In this document: piece by piece, positions 28,789 to 39,187 of the stretch
How the letters are laid out: the number at the start of each line of letters is the position of its first letter
How positions within the stretch are numbered: the stretch's first letter is position 1
Assembly (NCBI RefSeq): GCF_001431315.2
Contig: NZ_LKHV02000001.1
Coordinates: 620,001 to 684,000, forward strand
Source: Candidatus Berkiella cookevillensis
GTDB lineage: Bacteria; Pseudomonadota; Gammaproteobacteria; Berkiellales; Berkiellaceae
Direction of reading: 5' to 3'
Length of the DNA: 64,000 nt
Program-made: the position numbers and the translations under genes
The notes under the pieces: model-generated
Database searches by the model: none
What the model was told of the DNA's origin: nothing
What the model saw: the letters and a program-made list of their open reading frames with translations, nothing else

Positions 28789-30765
28789 ATGCAAAACAAT
28801 GCATTTTATGCTTGCTTGGTTGTGGTGTTTTCACCCTTAGTCTCTGCTTTGTTAGCGGGACTCTTGGGTAAACAGTTGGGCAGAAAGCTTTCTCATAGCA
28901 TAGCAATTTTAGCAGTGGGCTTAAGTTTTTGTGCTTCGGTTTATCTTGCTAAGATGATGCTCGTCGATAACACCTTGGCGGAAGGCACAGAATATATTTT
29001 GTACCAATGGGCATCGATTGGAAAATTAGACCTGAAAATTGCTTTCTTACTCGACCATTTGACCATCTTAATGATTAATGTTGTGACCTTCGTTTCTTGG
29101 ATGGTACATATCTATACAATTGGTTATATGGAAGAAGATCCTGGTTATCAACGGTTTTTCAGTTACATCGCATTGTTCACTTTCTCGATGTTAATGCTCG
29201 TGCTTGGCAATAATTTCTTGCAGCTATTTTTTGGTTGGGAAGCCGTTGGTTTGGTTTCTTATTTGCTCATTGGTTTTTGGTACACCAAAGAGACAGCTAT
29301 TTTTGCAAATATGAAAGCATTTTTGGTGAATCGTGTCGGTGATTTTGGTTTTCTTTTAGGCATTGGCGCTGTCTTGGCTGTATTTGGCACCTTAGATTAC
29401 AATGCTGTTTTTGAAGCAGCACCTAAAATTGCGAGTCAGAATTTAAGTTTTGAGTTCATTCCTGGACAAACTTGGAACGTTATTACGGTTATTTGCTTGT
29501 TACTGTTTGTAGGTGCAATGGGCAAATCTGCGCAAGTACCTTTACACGTGTGGTTGCCTGATTCTATGGAAGGCCCCACACCCATATCCGCACTTATTCA
29601 TGCGGCTACCATGGTGACAGCGGGCGTCTTTATGATTGCCAGAATGTCACCTTTATTTGAATATTCTGAAGCGGCTTTAAGTGTTGTATTACTCATAGGA
29701 TCTGTAACTTGCTTCTTTATGGGCTTAATAGCCATTGTTCAAAATGATATTAAGCGCGTTGTTGCTTATTCAACCCTTTCTCAATTAGGTTATATGATTG
29801 CTGCGACAGGTGCTTCTGCTTATGCTGCGGGCATGTTCCACTTAATGACGCATGCCTTTTTTAAAGCATTGTTGTTCTTAGGCGCAGGCGCAGTCATTAT
29901 TGTCATGCATCATGAGCAAGATATTCGTAACATGGGTGGCTTGAGAAAATACATGCCGGTTACCTATTGGACGATGTTCCTTGCAAGTTTAGCATTGATA
30001 GGTTTCCCATTTTTCTCTGGTTTCTACTCCAAAGATACAATTATTGAAGCAATTCATTTGAGTGAAATTTATGGCTCTACTGTTGCATATTGGGCAGTAT
30101 TATCCAGTGTGTTTGTAACAGCACTTTATTCTTTTAGAATGTTCTTTTTAGTATTTCATACCAAACCAAGAATGGATGAGCATACGAAAGAAGAACTAAG
30201 AGAAGCACCTGCCGTTGTGTGGGGACCACTCGCTTTATTAGCGATCCCTTCTGTTTTTGCAGGTTTATTTTTTGCCGATTTTCTTTTCACTGGGAACTAT
30301 TTTGCAAAAACAATCTTTGTATTACCGGAGCATGATGTATTAAAGACATTTTCTGCTGACTATCATGGTGCGGTAGCCATGGGACGACATGGTTTTCAAG
30401 GATTGCCTTTTTACTTAGCAATAGCGGGTGTGTTCACTGCATTAGTGGCTTATGTATGGATTCCATCGATATCTCGATTTGCACGGGTTGTTTTCTCGCC
30501 AGTTGTTTTCATTCTTGAGCATAAATATGGCTTTGATATTTTTAACCAAAAAGTGATCGCACCTTTGATACGAGGTATAGGGCGTTTATTTTGGCGGGTT
30601 GGTGATCAGGTGATTATTGACGGACTTGTTGTAAATGGTACAGCCAAAGTCGTTCACCAAGGATCTAAGTTAATTCGACTACTTCAATCCGGTTATGTAT
30701 ATCATTATGCCTTTGCCATGATTAGCGGACTTATTCTTTTGCTGTTATGGCTCACGTTACATTAA
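28789..30765 (+). CDS. nuoL: NADH-quinone oxidoreductase subunit L
   Basis: Distal antiporter-like proton pump of complex I (ND5 type). The 658-residue protein has 16 predicted helices, including FFGWEAVGLVSYLLIGFW with its key Glu (about 149), GKSAQVPLHVWLPDSMEGPTPISALIHAATMV (about 244-275) with channel Lys and His residues, and the long amphipathic lateral helix near the C-terminus. It follows nuoK after 1 base. Confidence 0.98.
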   Translation: MQNNAFYACLVVVFSPLVSALLAGLLGKQLGRKLSHSIAILAVGLSFCASVYLAKMMLVDNTLAEGTEYILYQWASIGKLDLKIAFLLDHLTILMINVVTFVSWMVHIYTIGYMEEDPGYQRFFSYIALFTFSMLMLVLGNNFLQLFFGWEAVGLVSYLLIGFWYTKETAIFANMKAFLVNRVGDFGFLLGIGAVLAVFGTLDYNAVFEAAPKIASQNLSFEFIPGQTWNVITVICLLLFVGAMGKSAQVPLHVWLPDSMEGPTPISALIHAATMVTAGVFMIARMSPLFEYSEAALSVVLLIGSVTCFFMGLIAIVQNDIKRVVAYSTLSQLGYMIAATGASAYAAGMFHLMTHAFFKALLFLGAGAVIIVMHHEQDIRNMGGLRKYMPVTYWTMFLASLALIGFPFFSGFYSKDTIIEAIHLSEIYGSTVAYWAVLSSVFVTALYSFRMFFLVFHTKPRMDEHTKEELREAPAVVWGPLALLAIPSVFAGLFFADFLFTGNYFAKTIFVLPEHDVLKTFSADYHGAVAMGRHGFQGLPFYLAIAGVFTALVAYVWIPSISRFARVVFSPVVFILEHKYGFDIFNQKVIAPLIRGIGRLFWRVGDQVIIDGLVVNGTAKVVHQGSKLIRLLQSGYVYHYAFAMISGLILLLLWLTLH

Positions 30766-30779
30766 AATAGAGGAACAGC

Positions 30780-32318
30780 ATGGTACCGTTTGCACTCCCA
30801 TTATTAAGCACGTTGATTTGGCTGCCGATTGTAGCCGGCTTTGCTATTTTTCTAGTTGGAGGTGAAAAAAATCCTCAATTGGCAAGAATGTTAAGCTTTG
30901 TCGTTTCTCTGATTTGTATAGGCTTGTGTGTGCCTTTATGGCAAGGTTTTGACGTTGCTTCACCTGCTTTTCAGTTCATAGAAAAAAGTCCGTGGTTTCC
31001 AAATTTAAACATTGAATATGCGCTGGGCGTTGATGGTTTTGCAATGCCATTAATTGCGTTAACCTGTCTTTTTACGCCACTTGTAGTGCTTGCTGCCTGG
31101 CAGGTCATACAAGATAGGGTAGCACACTATTTAGCAGCTTTTTTAATCATGCAAGGCTTGATGTGTGGTGTTTTTGCTGCAATGGATGCTATTTTGTTTT
31201 ACTTCTTTTGGGAAGCTATGCTCATACCAATGTTTTTAATTATTGGTATTTGGGGGGGAGCAAATCGAGTCTATGCAACGATAAAGTTTTTCTTATACAC
31301 ATTCCTAGGCTCTGTGTTTTTATTGATTGCCTTGATTTATCTCAATATTCAATCTTCTAAAGCAGGACTGACTGATCCTTTTTCTATTTTTGCCTTCCAG
31401 AAATTACCCTTAAGTTTAGTGGAGCAAAAATGGATATTTGTAGCATTTTTTGTTGCTTTTGCTGTTAAAATTCCGATGGTTCCCGTACATACATGGTTGC
31501 CAGATGCACATGTGGAAGCGCCAACAGGTGGTTCCGTTATTTTGGCTGCGATTATGTTAAAAATGGGCGCCTATGGCTTTTTAAGATTTATTTTGCCTAT
31601 CGTGCCAGATGCAAGCCGCCATTTTGAGTTCGTTGTCATTATCTTGTCGCTCCTTGCTGTGCTTTACATTGGGCTTGTAGCACTTGTACAAAAAGATATG
31701 AAGAAACTGATCGCTTATTCTTCAATTGCACACATGGGCTTTGTAACCTTAGGTATCTTTGTTGTTTTCTCTTTGATCGCTGCAAATGCACAAGATGCGG
31801 CGCAAATGGGATTGGCAGGTGCTTATGTGCAAATGATCTCTCATGGTTTTATCTCTGGTGCTTTATTCTTATGCGTAGGGGTCTTATACGATCGTATGCA
31901 CTCTCGGCAAATTGCTGATTACGGTGGTGTCGTGAATCGTATGCCTGTCTTTGCTGCATTTTTTGTATTATTTGCTTTGGCGAATGCTGGATTACCAGGT
32001 ACCTCCGGTTTTGTAGGAGAGTTCTTTGTTATTCTTTCAGCCGTGCAGGCAAATATGTGGTACGCCTTTATTGCAGCGACAACCCTCATCACGGGTGCTG
32101 CCTATAGCTTATGGCTGGTAAAGCGCGTTATCTTTGGTGAGGTGAAAAATACCCAAGTGGCCGCATTGCAAGATATCAATGGGCGAGAGTTTATGTTTCT
32201 TGCTGTACTGGCTCTTTTTGTTCTTTTGGTGGGCATTTGGCCACAGCCTTTGATAGAAGTGACCCAAACCAGCACACAGGTTCTAATAGAGCAAATCGCT
32301 CAGACTAAATTGAGATAA
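30780..32318 (+). CDS. nuoM: NADH-quinone oxidoreductase subunit M
   Basis: Middle antiporter-like proton-pumping subunit (ND4 type). The 512-residue, 14-helix protein has FYFFWEAMLIPMFLIIGIWGG with the key Glu (about 144), KIPMVPVHTWLPDAHVEAPTGGSVILAA (about 228-255) and KKLIAYSSIAHMGFVTLG. AGAGGAA lies before the ATG. It is 14 bases downstream of nuoL. Confidence 0.98.
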   Translation: MVPFALPLLSTLIWLPIVAGFAIFLVGGEKNPQLARMLSFVVSLICIGLCVPLWQGFDVASPAFQFIEKSPWFPNLNIEYALGVDGFAMPLIALTCLFTPLVVLAAWQVIQDRVAHYLAAFLIMQGLMCGVFAAMDAILFYFFWEAMLIPMFLIIGIWGGANRVYATIKFFLYTFLGSVFLLIALIYLNIQSSKAGLTDPFSIFAFQKLPLSLVEQKWIFVAFFVAFAVKIPMVPVHTWLPDAHVEAPTGGSVILAAIMLKMGAYGFLRFILPIVPDASRHFEFVVIILSLLAVLYIGLVALVQKDMKKLIAYSSIAHMGFVTLGIFVVFSLIAANAQDAAQMGLAGAYVQMISHGFISGALFLCVGVLYDRMHSRQIADYGGVVNRMPVFAAFFVLFALANAGLPGTSGFVGEFFVILSAVQANMWYAFIAATTLITGAAYSLWLVKRVIFGEVKNTQVAALQDINGREFMFLAVLALFVLLVGIWPQPLIEVTQTSTQVLIEQIAQTKLR

Positions 32319-32327
32319 GACAAAAAT

Positions 32328-33770
32328 ATGCAAGCTGATTTTTCTCTGATCATGCCAGAAATCACGTTGTTAGTTGCGGCCTGTATTGTTTTATTGGTCG
32401 ATGTTTTTATTAAGCCCAACTGGCGAGGCCTTACTTATTTTCTGAGTCAATTGGCGCTGGTTGTGAGCTTTGTTGTGTGTCTGCAAACAGAGGTTCAAGC
32501 GCCGAGTGTTTCTTTCTCAAACCATTGGGTTGTTGATCCACTCTCTCAAATGTTAAAGCTGTTTATGTTGGGTGTAATGTTTATCGTGTTTCTGTACAGC
32601 CGTGTGTATGTAACAGAGCGGACGATAGCGCGTGGTGAGTTTCATATCCTTGCCTTGTTTTCTACCCTTGGAATGATGTTGTTAGTTTCTGCAAATACGC
32701 TCTTACTGCTCTATTTAGGCTTAGAGCTATTGACCTTGCCTTTATATGTGCTTGTTGCCCTAAGGAGAGATGCTGCAGATTCTGTAGAAGCGGGCATGAA
32801 GTATTTTGTGGTAGGTGCTTTGGCTTCTGGTTTATTGTTATATGGTATTTCTATTTTATTTGGTCTTACAAACAGCATTGAACTAAGCCAAATTACTAGC
32901 TATATTCAGCAGGCAAATGCAGATCAAATGGGACTATTACTCTTTGCATTAGTTTTTATTGTCATTGGTTTGGCCTTCAAGTTAGGCGCTGTGCCTTGCC
33001 ATATGTGGATTCCTGATATTTATGAAGGTGCGCCAACGAATGTTACCTTGCTTGTTGGTTCAGCGCCTAAGCTCGCTGCCTTTGGGATGGCCTATCGCTT
33101 GCTGAATGATACCTTGATGGGGCTGTCACAGGATTGGTCTCAGTACTTTATTGTTTTAGCACTGCTTTCATTAGCGGTTGGTAATTTTACGGCAATTGCG
33201 CAAACGAATATTAAGCGTATGTTGGCTTACTCAACAATTGCGCATATTGGTTTTATATTATTAGGCTTTGTAGTTGCGCCTTCTATTGGTTTTGCGCCTG
33301 CGCTATTTTATACCATTGTCTATGCAATAACGGCCTGCTGTGCTTTTGGTGTGATTATTTTATTGAGCGCCAAAGGCGTCGAAAGAGATACTTTGGAAGA
33401 TATAAAAGGCTTGTGTCATCGAAGTCCATGGCTGGCCTTTATTATGCTCTTGGCGATGTTCTCTTTAGCGGGTGTACCACCCTTGGTTGGGTTTTATGCA
33501 AAGTTTGTGATTCTCAAGGCTTTGATTGATTCGGGTATGGTTTGGCTGGCTGCTGTCTGTGTCGTTTTTTCGATTATCGGTGCCTTCTATTACCTGCGTG
33601 TTATATGGTTGATGTACTTTGAGAAGCCCGAGATTGTGAATAGAGTGGGGGGAGCGCTTGATTTAAGAGCTGTACTCAGCTTGAATGGCCTATTGGTTCT
33701 TGCCTTAGGCTTGTTGCCGGCACCCTTATTTAGCCTATGTCAGCAAGTTTTTAGTAAGTTGGTTGCTTAA
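32328..33770 (+). CDS. nuoN: NADH-quinone oxidoreductase subunit N
   Basis: Proximal antiporter-like proton-pumping subunit (ND2 type), last gene of the operon. The 480-residue protein has LLYLGLELLTLPLYVLVALRRD with the key Glu (about 132), FKLGAVPCHMWIPDIYEGAPTNVTLLVGSAPK (about 220-250) and KRMLAYSTIAHIGFILLG. With nuoA-M this completes the 14-subunit complex I. No clear terminator follows before the tRNA-fMet promoter. Confidence 0.98.
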   Translation: MQADFSLIMPEITLLVAACIVLLVDVFIKPNWRGLTYFLSQLALVVSFVVCLQTEVQAPSVSFSNHWVVDPLSQMLKLFMLGVMFIVFLYSRVYVTERTIARGEFHILALFSTLGMMLLVSANTLLLLYLGLELLTLPLYVLVALRRDAADSVEAGMKYFVVGALASGLLLYGISILFGLTNSIELSQITSYIQQANADQMGLLLFALVFIVIGLAFKLGAVPCHMWIPDIYEGAPTNVTLLVGSAPKLAAFGMAYRLLNDTLMGLSQDWSQYFIVLALLSLAVGNFTAIAQTNIKRMLAYSTIAHIGFILLGFVVAPSIGFAPALFYTIVYAITACCAFGVIILLSAKGVERDTLEDIKGLCHRSPWLAFIMLLAMFSLAGVPPLVGFYAKFVILKALIDSGMVWLAAVCVVFSIIGAFYYLRVIWLMYFEKPEIVNRVGGALDLRAVLSLNGLLVLALGLLPAPLFSLCQQVFSKLVA

Positions 33771-33806
33771 TAAGTAATGTTTTTGTGTAATTTAACATAT
33801 TATGTC

Positions 33807-33835
33807 TTGAACCATTTTGTCGGTTGGCGTATTAT
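33807..33835 (+). promoter_or_regulatory. Sigma70 promoter of the initiator tRNA
   Basis: TTGAAC (33807-33812), exactly 17 bases, TATTAT (33830-33835), ending 13 bases before the mature tRNA 5' end, so the primary transcript would carry only a short leader. Geometry and position make this a strong call. Confidence 0.75.
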
Positions 33836-33848
33836 CTACAGCACTTAA

Positions 33849-33925
<77 letters not shown>

Positions 33926-33942
33926 GTTTCAGTCAGTATAAG

Positions 33943-33960
33943 CCCCTTATTGGGGTTTTT
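33943..33960 (+). terminator. Terminator after tRNA-fMet
   Basis: CCCC (33943-33946) with GGGG (33952-33955) and a loop of 5, followed by a T-run that extends past 33960. The stem is short but the T-run is good. Confidence 0.6.
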
Positions 33961-33991
33961 TATTGTTTTTTTATTTTATAAAAAAAATAAC

Positions 33992-34018
33992 AAAAAAGTG
34001 GGCAAGTCCCACTTTTTT
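33992..34018. terminator. Strong bidirectional terminator between tRNA-fMet and rimP
   Basis: AAAAAAGTGGG (33992-34002) pairs perfectly with CCCACTTTTTT (34008-34018) over a 5-base loop. The A/T ends make it functional in both directions. It separates the tRNA unit from the rimP operon. Confidence 0.85.
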
Positions 34019-34104
34019 GCTAATGAGTTAGTCAATTATTATTTTCCAAGTCGCTCTGTTTCTTCATTCAAGCGATCACGATATTACGTTAGAGAGTCTA
34101 AAGC

Positions 34105-34593
34105 ATGCGATATGACGCTAAATGGGAATCCATTATTAATCCCATTTTGAAGGATAGTGAAGTTGAATTGGTTGGCGTAGTCAAAAGCGGTGATGGTAAT
34201 CACGCTGTACTTAGAATTTATCTTGATAAGCCAGGTGGCATCACTATTGATGACATCTCTAAGACTTCAAGAGAAATCGAGATGGTTCTGAGTGTGGAAA
34301 TGGATTTAGAGAATTGTACTTTAGAGGTTTCTTCGCCAGGACTTGATAGGCCTTTATTTACACCTAAGCATTTTCAGCAACAAATTGGTCAGAAAGTAAA
34401 AATTAAGTTGGGTATGCTAAAAAACAACCGAAAGCATTTTGTCGGTATGTTGGAAGCTGCGACGGATGAAGCAGCAAGTGTAAAAATTGATTCAGAATTA
34501 TTTGTTTTTCCATATTCTGAGATCGATGAAGCACGACTTGTTTCTGAGGTCAATTTTGGCAAAGGCCAGAAAGAACGGGGCTCAAAAAAATGA
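34105..34593 (+). CDS. rimP: Ribosome maturation factor RimP
   Basis: Needed for maturation of the 30S subunit. The 162-residue protein has the N-terminal alpha/beta domain (ILKDSEVELVGVVKSGDGNHAVLRIYLDKPGGITIDD) with the family motif LEVSSPGLDRPLFTPKHF (about 77-94), then the SH3-like C-terminal domain. It opens the rimP-nusA-infB operon and shares ATGA with nusA. Confidence 0.95.
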   Translation: MRYDAKWESIINPILKDSEVELVGVVKSGDGNHAVLRIYLDKPGGITIDDISKTSREIEMVLSVEMDLENCTLEVSSPGLDRPLFTPKHFQQQIGQKVKIKLGMLKNNRKHFVGMLEAATDEAASVKIDSELFVFPYSEIDEARLVSEVNFGKGQKERGSKK

Positions 34594-36104
34594 ATAATGA
34601 AATTAAATTAGTTGTCGATGCAGTTTCAAATGAAAAAAATGTGCCCAAAGAAGTCGTATTTGAGGCATTAGAAGCAGCACTAGAGTCTGCGACTAAAAAG
34701 CGATATGGCGCAGAGTGGAATATCAAAGTTGTCATTGATCGTCAAACGGGTGATTATGAAACCTTTCGTCTATGGTTAGTTGTAGATGAAAATGCCGTTG
34801 ATGAATTTGGTGATGCAATTGGTGTTCAAAATCCAGACGCAGAACTTACTTTAGAACAAGCCCATAAACGCGATGCTAAGCTTGCCATTAGCGATATAAT
34901 TGAAGAAAAAATTGATTCTATTGCTTTTGGCCGTATTGCTGCTCAAACTGCTAAGCAGGTTATTGCGCAGCGCTTGAGAGCAGCGAAGCGCGATCAAGTC
35001 GCAGATGAATATTTACAGAAAGTAGGCCAATTAATTGCAGGTACTGTTAAAAAAGTAACACGCGATTTCTTAATTATAGAATTAGGTAATAATGCGGAAG
35101 CCTTACTCAAACGAGGCGACATGTTACCTAAAGAAATGCTACGCATTGGGGACAGAGTGCGCGCTTATTTACAAGATGTAAAAAAAGACGCTCGAGGACC
35201 ACAGCTGATTATCAGTCGAACCTGCCCTGAAATGCTGATTGAACTTTTTAAAATTGAAGTGCCTGAAATTGGCGATGGTTTAATAGAGCTCAAAGCAGCT
35301 GCCAGAGATCCTGGTAGTCGTGCTAAAATTGCTGTTTTAGCCAAAGACAACAGAATTGATCCAATTGGTGCATGTGTTGGTATGCGTGGTGCCAGAGTTC
35401 AAGCAGTTTCAAATGAATTGGGTGGTGAGCGCGTTGATATTGTCTTGTGGAATGATGATCCTGCTCAATACGTTATTAATTCACTTGCACCAGCTGAAGT
35501 TTCAAGCATCATTATCGATGACGATACTCATACAATGGACGTAATTGTTCAAGAAGATCAACAGTCTGCTGCCATTGGTAGAAATGGCCAAAATGTGAGG
35601 CTTGCTAGCCATTTAACAGGTTGGGAATTAAATGTTATTTCAGAACAGCAAGCGCAAACACGTGAACAAGAAGAGTTTGAAAGAATTTCTAGCCTCTTTA
35701 TGGATAATTTACAAATTAATGAAGCATTAGCAGCTGGGTTTGTAGAAGCAGGGTTTACGACGATTGAAGAAATTGCTTATGTGCCAACTCAGGAGCTTTT
35801 AGAAGTGGAAGGATTAGATGAAGAGACGCTCAATCAATTAAGATCGCGAGCAAAAGACAATTTGTTAACGCAAGCAATTGAGAAAGAAGAACGTTTAGAA
35901 GAAAAAGCGCCAACTGAAGAATTGTTAGCTTTAGAAGGTATGGACAAACAGCTTGCTTATCAACTAGCAACAAGTGACGTTGTGACAAGAGATGATTTGG
36001 CTGAGTTATCAGTTGATGATCTTGTGCAAATCGCGGGTATTGATGAAGAAAAAGCAGCAAAACTTATTATGGTTGCGAGAGCACATTGGTTTATAGAGAA
36101 TTAG
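34590..36104 (+). CDS. nusA: Transcription termination/antitermination protein NusA
   Basis: RNA polymerase-associated factor for pausing, termination and antitermination. The 504-residue protein has the N-terminal polymerase-binding domain (1-125), S1 domain (about 135-200), KH domains with the segments IDPIGACVGMRGARVQAVSNELGGERVDIV and SAAIGRNGQNVRLASHLTGWELNV (about 255-345), and two C-terminal acidic repeats (about 365-500), the long proteobacterial form (E. coli 495). It overlaps rimP by 4 bases. Confidence 0.98.
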   Translation: MNNEIKLVVDAVSNEKNVPKEVVFEALEAALESATKKRYGAEWNIKVVIDRQTGDYETFRLWLVVDENAVDEFGDAIGVQNPDAELTLEQAHKRDAKLAISDIIEEKIDSIAFGRIAAQTAKQVIAQRLRAAKRDQVADEYLQKVGQLIAGTVKKVTRDFLIIELGNNAEALLKRGDMLPKEMLRIGDRVRAYLQDVKKDARGPQLIISRTCPEMLIELFKIEVPEIGDGLIELKAAARDPGSRAKIAVLAKDNRIDPIGACVGMRGARVQAVSNELGGERVDIVLWNDDPAQYVINSLAPAEVSSIIIDDDTHTMDVIVQEDQQSAAIGRNGQNVRLASHLTGWELNVISEQQAQTREQEEFERISSLFMDNLQINEALAAGFVEAGFTTIEEIAYVPTQELLEVEGLDEETLNQLRSRAKDNLLTQAIEKEERLEEKAPTEELLALEGMDKQLAYQLATSDVVTRDDLAELSVDDLVQIAGIDEEKAAKLIMVARAHWFIEN

Positions 36105-36128
36105 GTCGACACATATCTGGAGGCGCCT

Positions 36129-38750
36129 ATGTCTGAAATATCTGTCGCGCAGTATGCTGAAAAATTAAAAATTTCCCCTGAGCGGTTATTAGAACAACTA
36201 ATAGCCGCAGGCATTGAATGTGGGCAAGGCTTGCAACATTTAGTTACAGATGAGCAAAAGCAAAAACTACTCGAAAAGTTAAAAATGGATCATGGTGATG
36301 CAAGTACTTTGCAAAGAGGCGTCACACAGTTCACCGTCACAAGAGAACAGGTCAGCGCCTTAAGTGTGAAAAGACCAGGTTCTACTAGCGCTAAAACAGT
36401 TACCGTTGTTCGTAAAAAGCGTCGACAGTTTATTCGGCGTGCGCAACCCCTTGAAGAAGGTGGTATTCAAGAAGAAGAATTAGACGTTTCAGTTGAAGAA
36501 TTACCTACAGAAGTAGCACAAGAGCTTACTGAACAAGCGGATGATGCCGTTCCTGCTATTGTTGCACAAGAAAGTGATGTGGCACTAGATGAGCCAGTTG
36601 TTGTATCGGAATCTGCTGAAAACACAGAGGCAGCAGTGGCTGCGCCTGTTGTTTCTGAAGAAACGATTACTGCCAGTGCGCTTGCTGATGTAGAAGGCGC
36701 TGTTGCTCCTGCGGATAAAGCAAAGCCTGCTGTTGAGAGCAAAGACAAGCACGATAAAAAAGACAAAAAAGACCTTAAGAAAAAGAAAGATTCTAAAGAA
36801 GAAGATTTCAAAAATGCTGCTAAAAAAGCTAAGCAGCCTGCAACCAAGCAGCAGCAGCCTGCGCCTGGTGGTAAGAAGATTCGTGACGTTTCTGTTGCCA
36901 ATAGCGAAGAAGATTTTCGTGGTAGTAAGCGTCGTAAGAAAGACAAATCTAAAAAACAAGATTTACTTTCTAAGCATGGTTTTGAAAAACCAACTCAGCC
37001 GGTTATCAAGGATGTTGTCATTCCAGAAACCATTACTGTTTCTGATTTAGCCCAAAAAATGGCTGTAAAAGCTGTAGAAGTAATTAAAGTTCTCATGAAA
37101 ATGGGTATCATGGCTACGATCAATCAAGTCATTGATCAAGATACTGCTGTTTTAATTTGCGAAGAGATGGGGCATAAAGCACTTCTGCAAAATATGGATA
37201 CCGTTGAAGATGAGTTGAATGTTGTTCATGAAGGTGAACAGCTCAACAGAGCACCTATTGTTACCATTATGGGACATGTGGATCACGGTAAGACCTCTTT
37301 ACTTGATTATATTCGTAGAACCAAAGTTGCTTCGGGTGAAGCGGGCGGTATTACGCAACATATTGGTGCTTATTCTGTAAACACAGAACGCGGCATGATT
37401 ACTTTCTTAGACACCCCAGGTCACGCGGCATTCAGTGCAATGCGTGCGCGTGGTGCAAAATGTACAGACGTCGTTGTATTGGTTGTTGCAGCAGATGATG
37501 GCGTTAAGCCGCAAACCATCGAAGCTATTCAGCATGCAAAAGCTGCACGCGTTCCTATGGTTGTTGCTATCAACAAAGTTGATAAAGACGGTATTGATAT
37601 GGATCGTGTTAAAACCGAACTTTCTGTTCAAGAGGTTATCTCTGAAGAGTGGGGTGGTGATTACATGTTTGTTCCGGTTTCTGCAAAAACCGGCCAGGGC
37701 GTAGAAGATTTATTAGAAGCAATTTTATTACAAGCAGAAGTACTTGAACTTACGTCGATTCAAAATTGTCCAGCCAGCGGTGTGGTCATTGAGTCTCGAT
37801 TAGACAAAGGTAAAGGTTCGGTTGCAACACTGTTGGTACAAGAAGGCACTTTACGCAAAGGTGATATTATTATCGCAGGTTCTTGTTATGGACGTGTGCG
37901 CGCAATGATAGGCGATACGGGCAAAGAAATTGAATCTGCAGGTCCTTCTACTCCTGTTGAAGTAATCGGTCTTTCAGGCGCTCCGCAAGCGGGTGATGAA
38001 ATGACGGTTGTCAAAGATGAACGTAAAGCAAGAGAAATCTCTCTCTTTAGACAAGGTAAATACCGCGAAACCTATCTGGCAAGACAGCAAGCTTCTAAAT
38101 TAGAAGGCTTTATGGAACGCATGCAAGAAGGCGTTGTTCAACAGTTAAACATTGTTTTAAAAGCAGATGTTCAAGGTTCTGTTGAAGCCTTAGCAGAAGT
38201 TTTACAGCAATTGTCTACACCACAGGTTACTGTGAATGTTGTCTCTAAAGGTGTGGGCGGTTTAAATGAATCCGATGTGAATTTAGCAATGGCTTCAAAG
38301 GGCATTATCATTGGTTTTAACGTTCGCGCTGATAGTACTGCACGTAAAACAGCAGAAAGAGAAGGCATTTCAATTCACTACTTTAGTATTATCTATGATG
38401 TGATTGATAGCGTTAAATCTGCAATTCATGGTCTGATTGGACCTATCTTTAGAGAGCAAATTGTAGGACTTGCAATGGTAAGAGATGTGTTCCGTTCTTC
38501 TAAGTTCGGTGCTATTGCAGGTTGTATGGTCGTTGAAGGTATGATTACACGTAATTTGCCAATTCGAGTATTGAGAAATGAAATCGTTATTTATGAAGGT
38601 CAGCTCGAATCATTGAGACGTTTTAAAGAGGATGTCAAAGAAGTTCGTCACGGTACTGAATGTGGTATTGGTGTTAAGAACTACAATGATGTTAAACCCG
38701 GAGACATGATAGAAGTTTATGAAAAGGTTGAAGTTAAACCTGAAATCTAA
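36129..38750 (+). CDS. infB: Translation initiation factor IF-2
   Basis: GTPase that places fMet-tRNA on the 30S subunit and promotes subunit joining. The 873-residue protein has a short IF2-N domain, a low-complexity Ala/Val/Glu then Lys/Asp linker (about 110-280), a second IF2-N domain, and the GTPase with GHVDHGKT (about 381-388), DTPGHAAF (about 428) and NKVD (about 481), then domains II-IV. Length is close to E. coli (890). AGGCGCC precedes the ATG; GGAG is at 36119-36122. It follows nusA by 24 bases. Confidence 0.98.
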   Translation: MSEISVAQYAEKLKISPERLLEQLIAAGIECGQGLQHLVTDEQKQKLLEKLKMDHGDASTLQRGVTQFTVTREQVSALSVKRPGSTSAKTVTVVRKKRRQFIRRAQPLEEGGIQEEELDVSVEELPTEVAQELTEQADDAVPAIVAQESDVALDEPVVVSESAENTEAAVAAPVVSEETITASALADVEGAVAPADKAKPAVESKDKHDKKDKKDLKKKKDSKEEDFKNAAKKAKQPATKQQQPAPGGKKIRDVSVANSEEDFRGSKRRKKDKSKKQDLLSKHGFEKPTQPVIKDVVIPETITVSDLAQKMAVKAVEVIKVLMKMGIMATINQVIDQDTAVLICEEMGHKALLQNMDTVEDELNVVHEGEQLNRAPIVTIMGHVDHGKTSLLDYIRRTKVASGEAGGITQHIGAYSVNTERGMITFLDTPGHAAFSAMRARGAKCTDVVVLVVAADDGVKPQTIEAIQHAKAARVPMVVAINKVDKDGIDMDRVKTELSVQEVISEEWGGDYMFVPVSAKTGQGVEDLLEAILLQAEVLELTSIQNCPASGVVIESRLDKGKGSVATLLVQEGTLRKGDIIIAGSCYGRVRAMIGDTGKEIESAGPSTPVEVIGLSGAPQAGDEMTVVKDERKAREISLFRQGKYRETYLARQQASKLEGFMERMQEGVVQQLNIVLKADVQGSVEALAEVLQQLSTPQVTVNVVSKGVGGLNESDVNLAMASKGIIIGFNVRADSTARKTAEREGISIHYFSIIYDVIDSVKSAIHGLIGPIFREQIVGLAMVRDVFRSSKFGAIAGCMVVEGMITRNLPIRVLRNEIVIYEGQLESLRRFKEDVKEVRHGTECGIGVKNYNDVKPGDMIEVYEKVEVKPEI

Positions 38751-38791
38751 GCGTGTTGTAAGTAGTAATTATATGATAGTTGGATTTTGTT

Positions 38792-39184
38792 ATGGCGAGT
38801 GATTTTAGTCGTATTGATCGTATACAAGATTTTATGCAGGCCTCACTCGCAACCATTATCCAACAAGAGATCAATGATCCTAGGCTTGCTAAAATGGTGA
38901 CGGTAACTGGGGTTATTGTCTCTAAAGATATGAAGCATGCTAAAGTTTACGTTACTGTATTGCCGGATGATAAAGCAAAAGAATCTGTGCGCATTTTAAA
39001 TAATGCAGCAGGATTCATCCGCACAACACTTGCCAAGCGCGTAACGTTTCGTTCGCTGCCAAATCTTAGATTTTATTATGACGATACTACCATTCAAGCA
39101 AATCGCGTGGGTAAGCTACTTGATGAAGTGTACCCATTCAACGCATCTCCTGCTGAAGAAGATAACGATAATAATTCGGAGTAA
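38792..39184 (+). CDS. rbfA: Ribosome-binding factor A
   Basis: Binds the 30S precursor and helps 16S rRNA 5'-end maturation and cold adaptation. The 130-residue KH-fold protein has the family elements RIDRIQDFMQASLATIIQQEINDPRL and VTVTGVIVSKDMKHAKVYVTV, and RSLPNLRFYYDDT near residue 90. The ATG at 38792 is preferred over an in-frame TTG at 38780 because it gives the standard MASDFSR-like start. It lies between infB and truB as in E. coli. Confidence 0.95.
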   Translation: MASDFSRIDRIQDFMQASLATIIQQEINDPRLAKMVTVTGVIVSKDMKHAKVYVTVLPDDKAKESVRILNNAAGFIRTTLAKRVTFRSLPNLRFYYDDTTIQANRVGKLLDEVYPFNASPAEEDNDNNSE

Positions 39185-39187
39185 TGC

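Noticed and set aside
36467-36959. Long minus-strand open frames inside infB rich in Ser/Ala and Phe
   Set aside because: They are mirror frames of the low-complexity Ala/Glu/Lys linker of IF-2, without ribosome-binding sites or family features.
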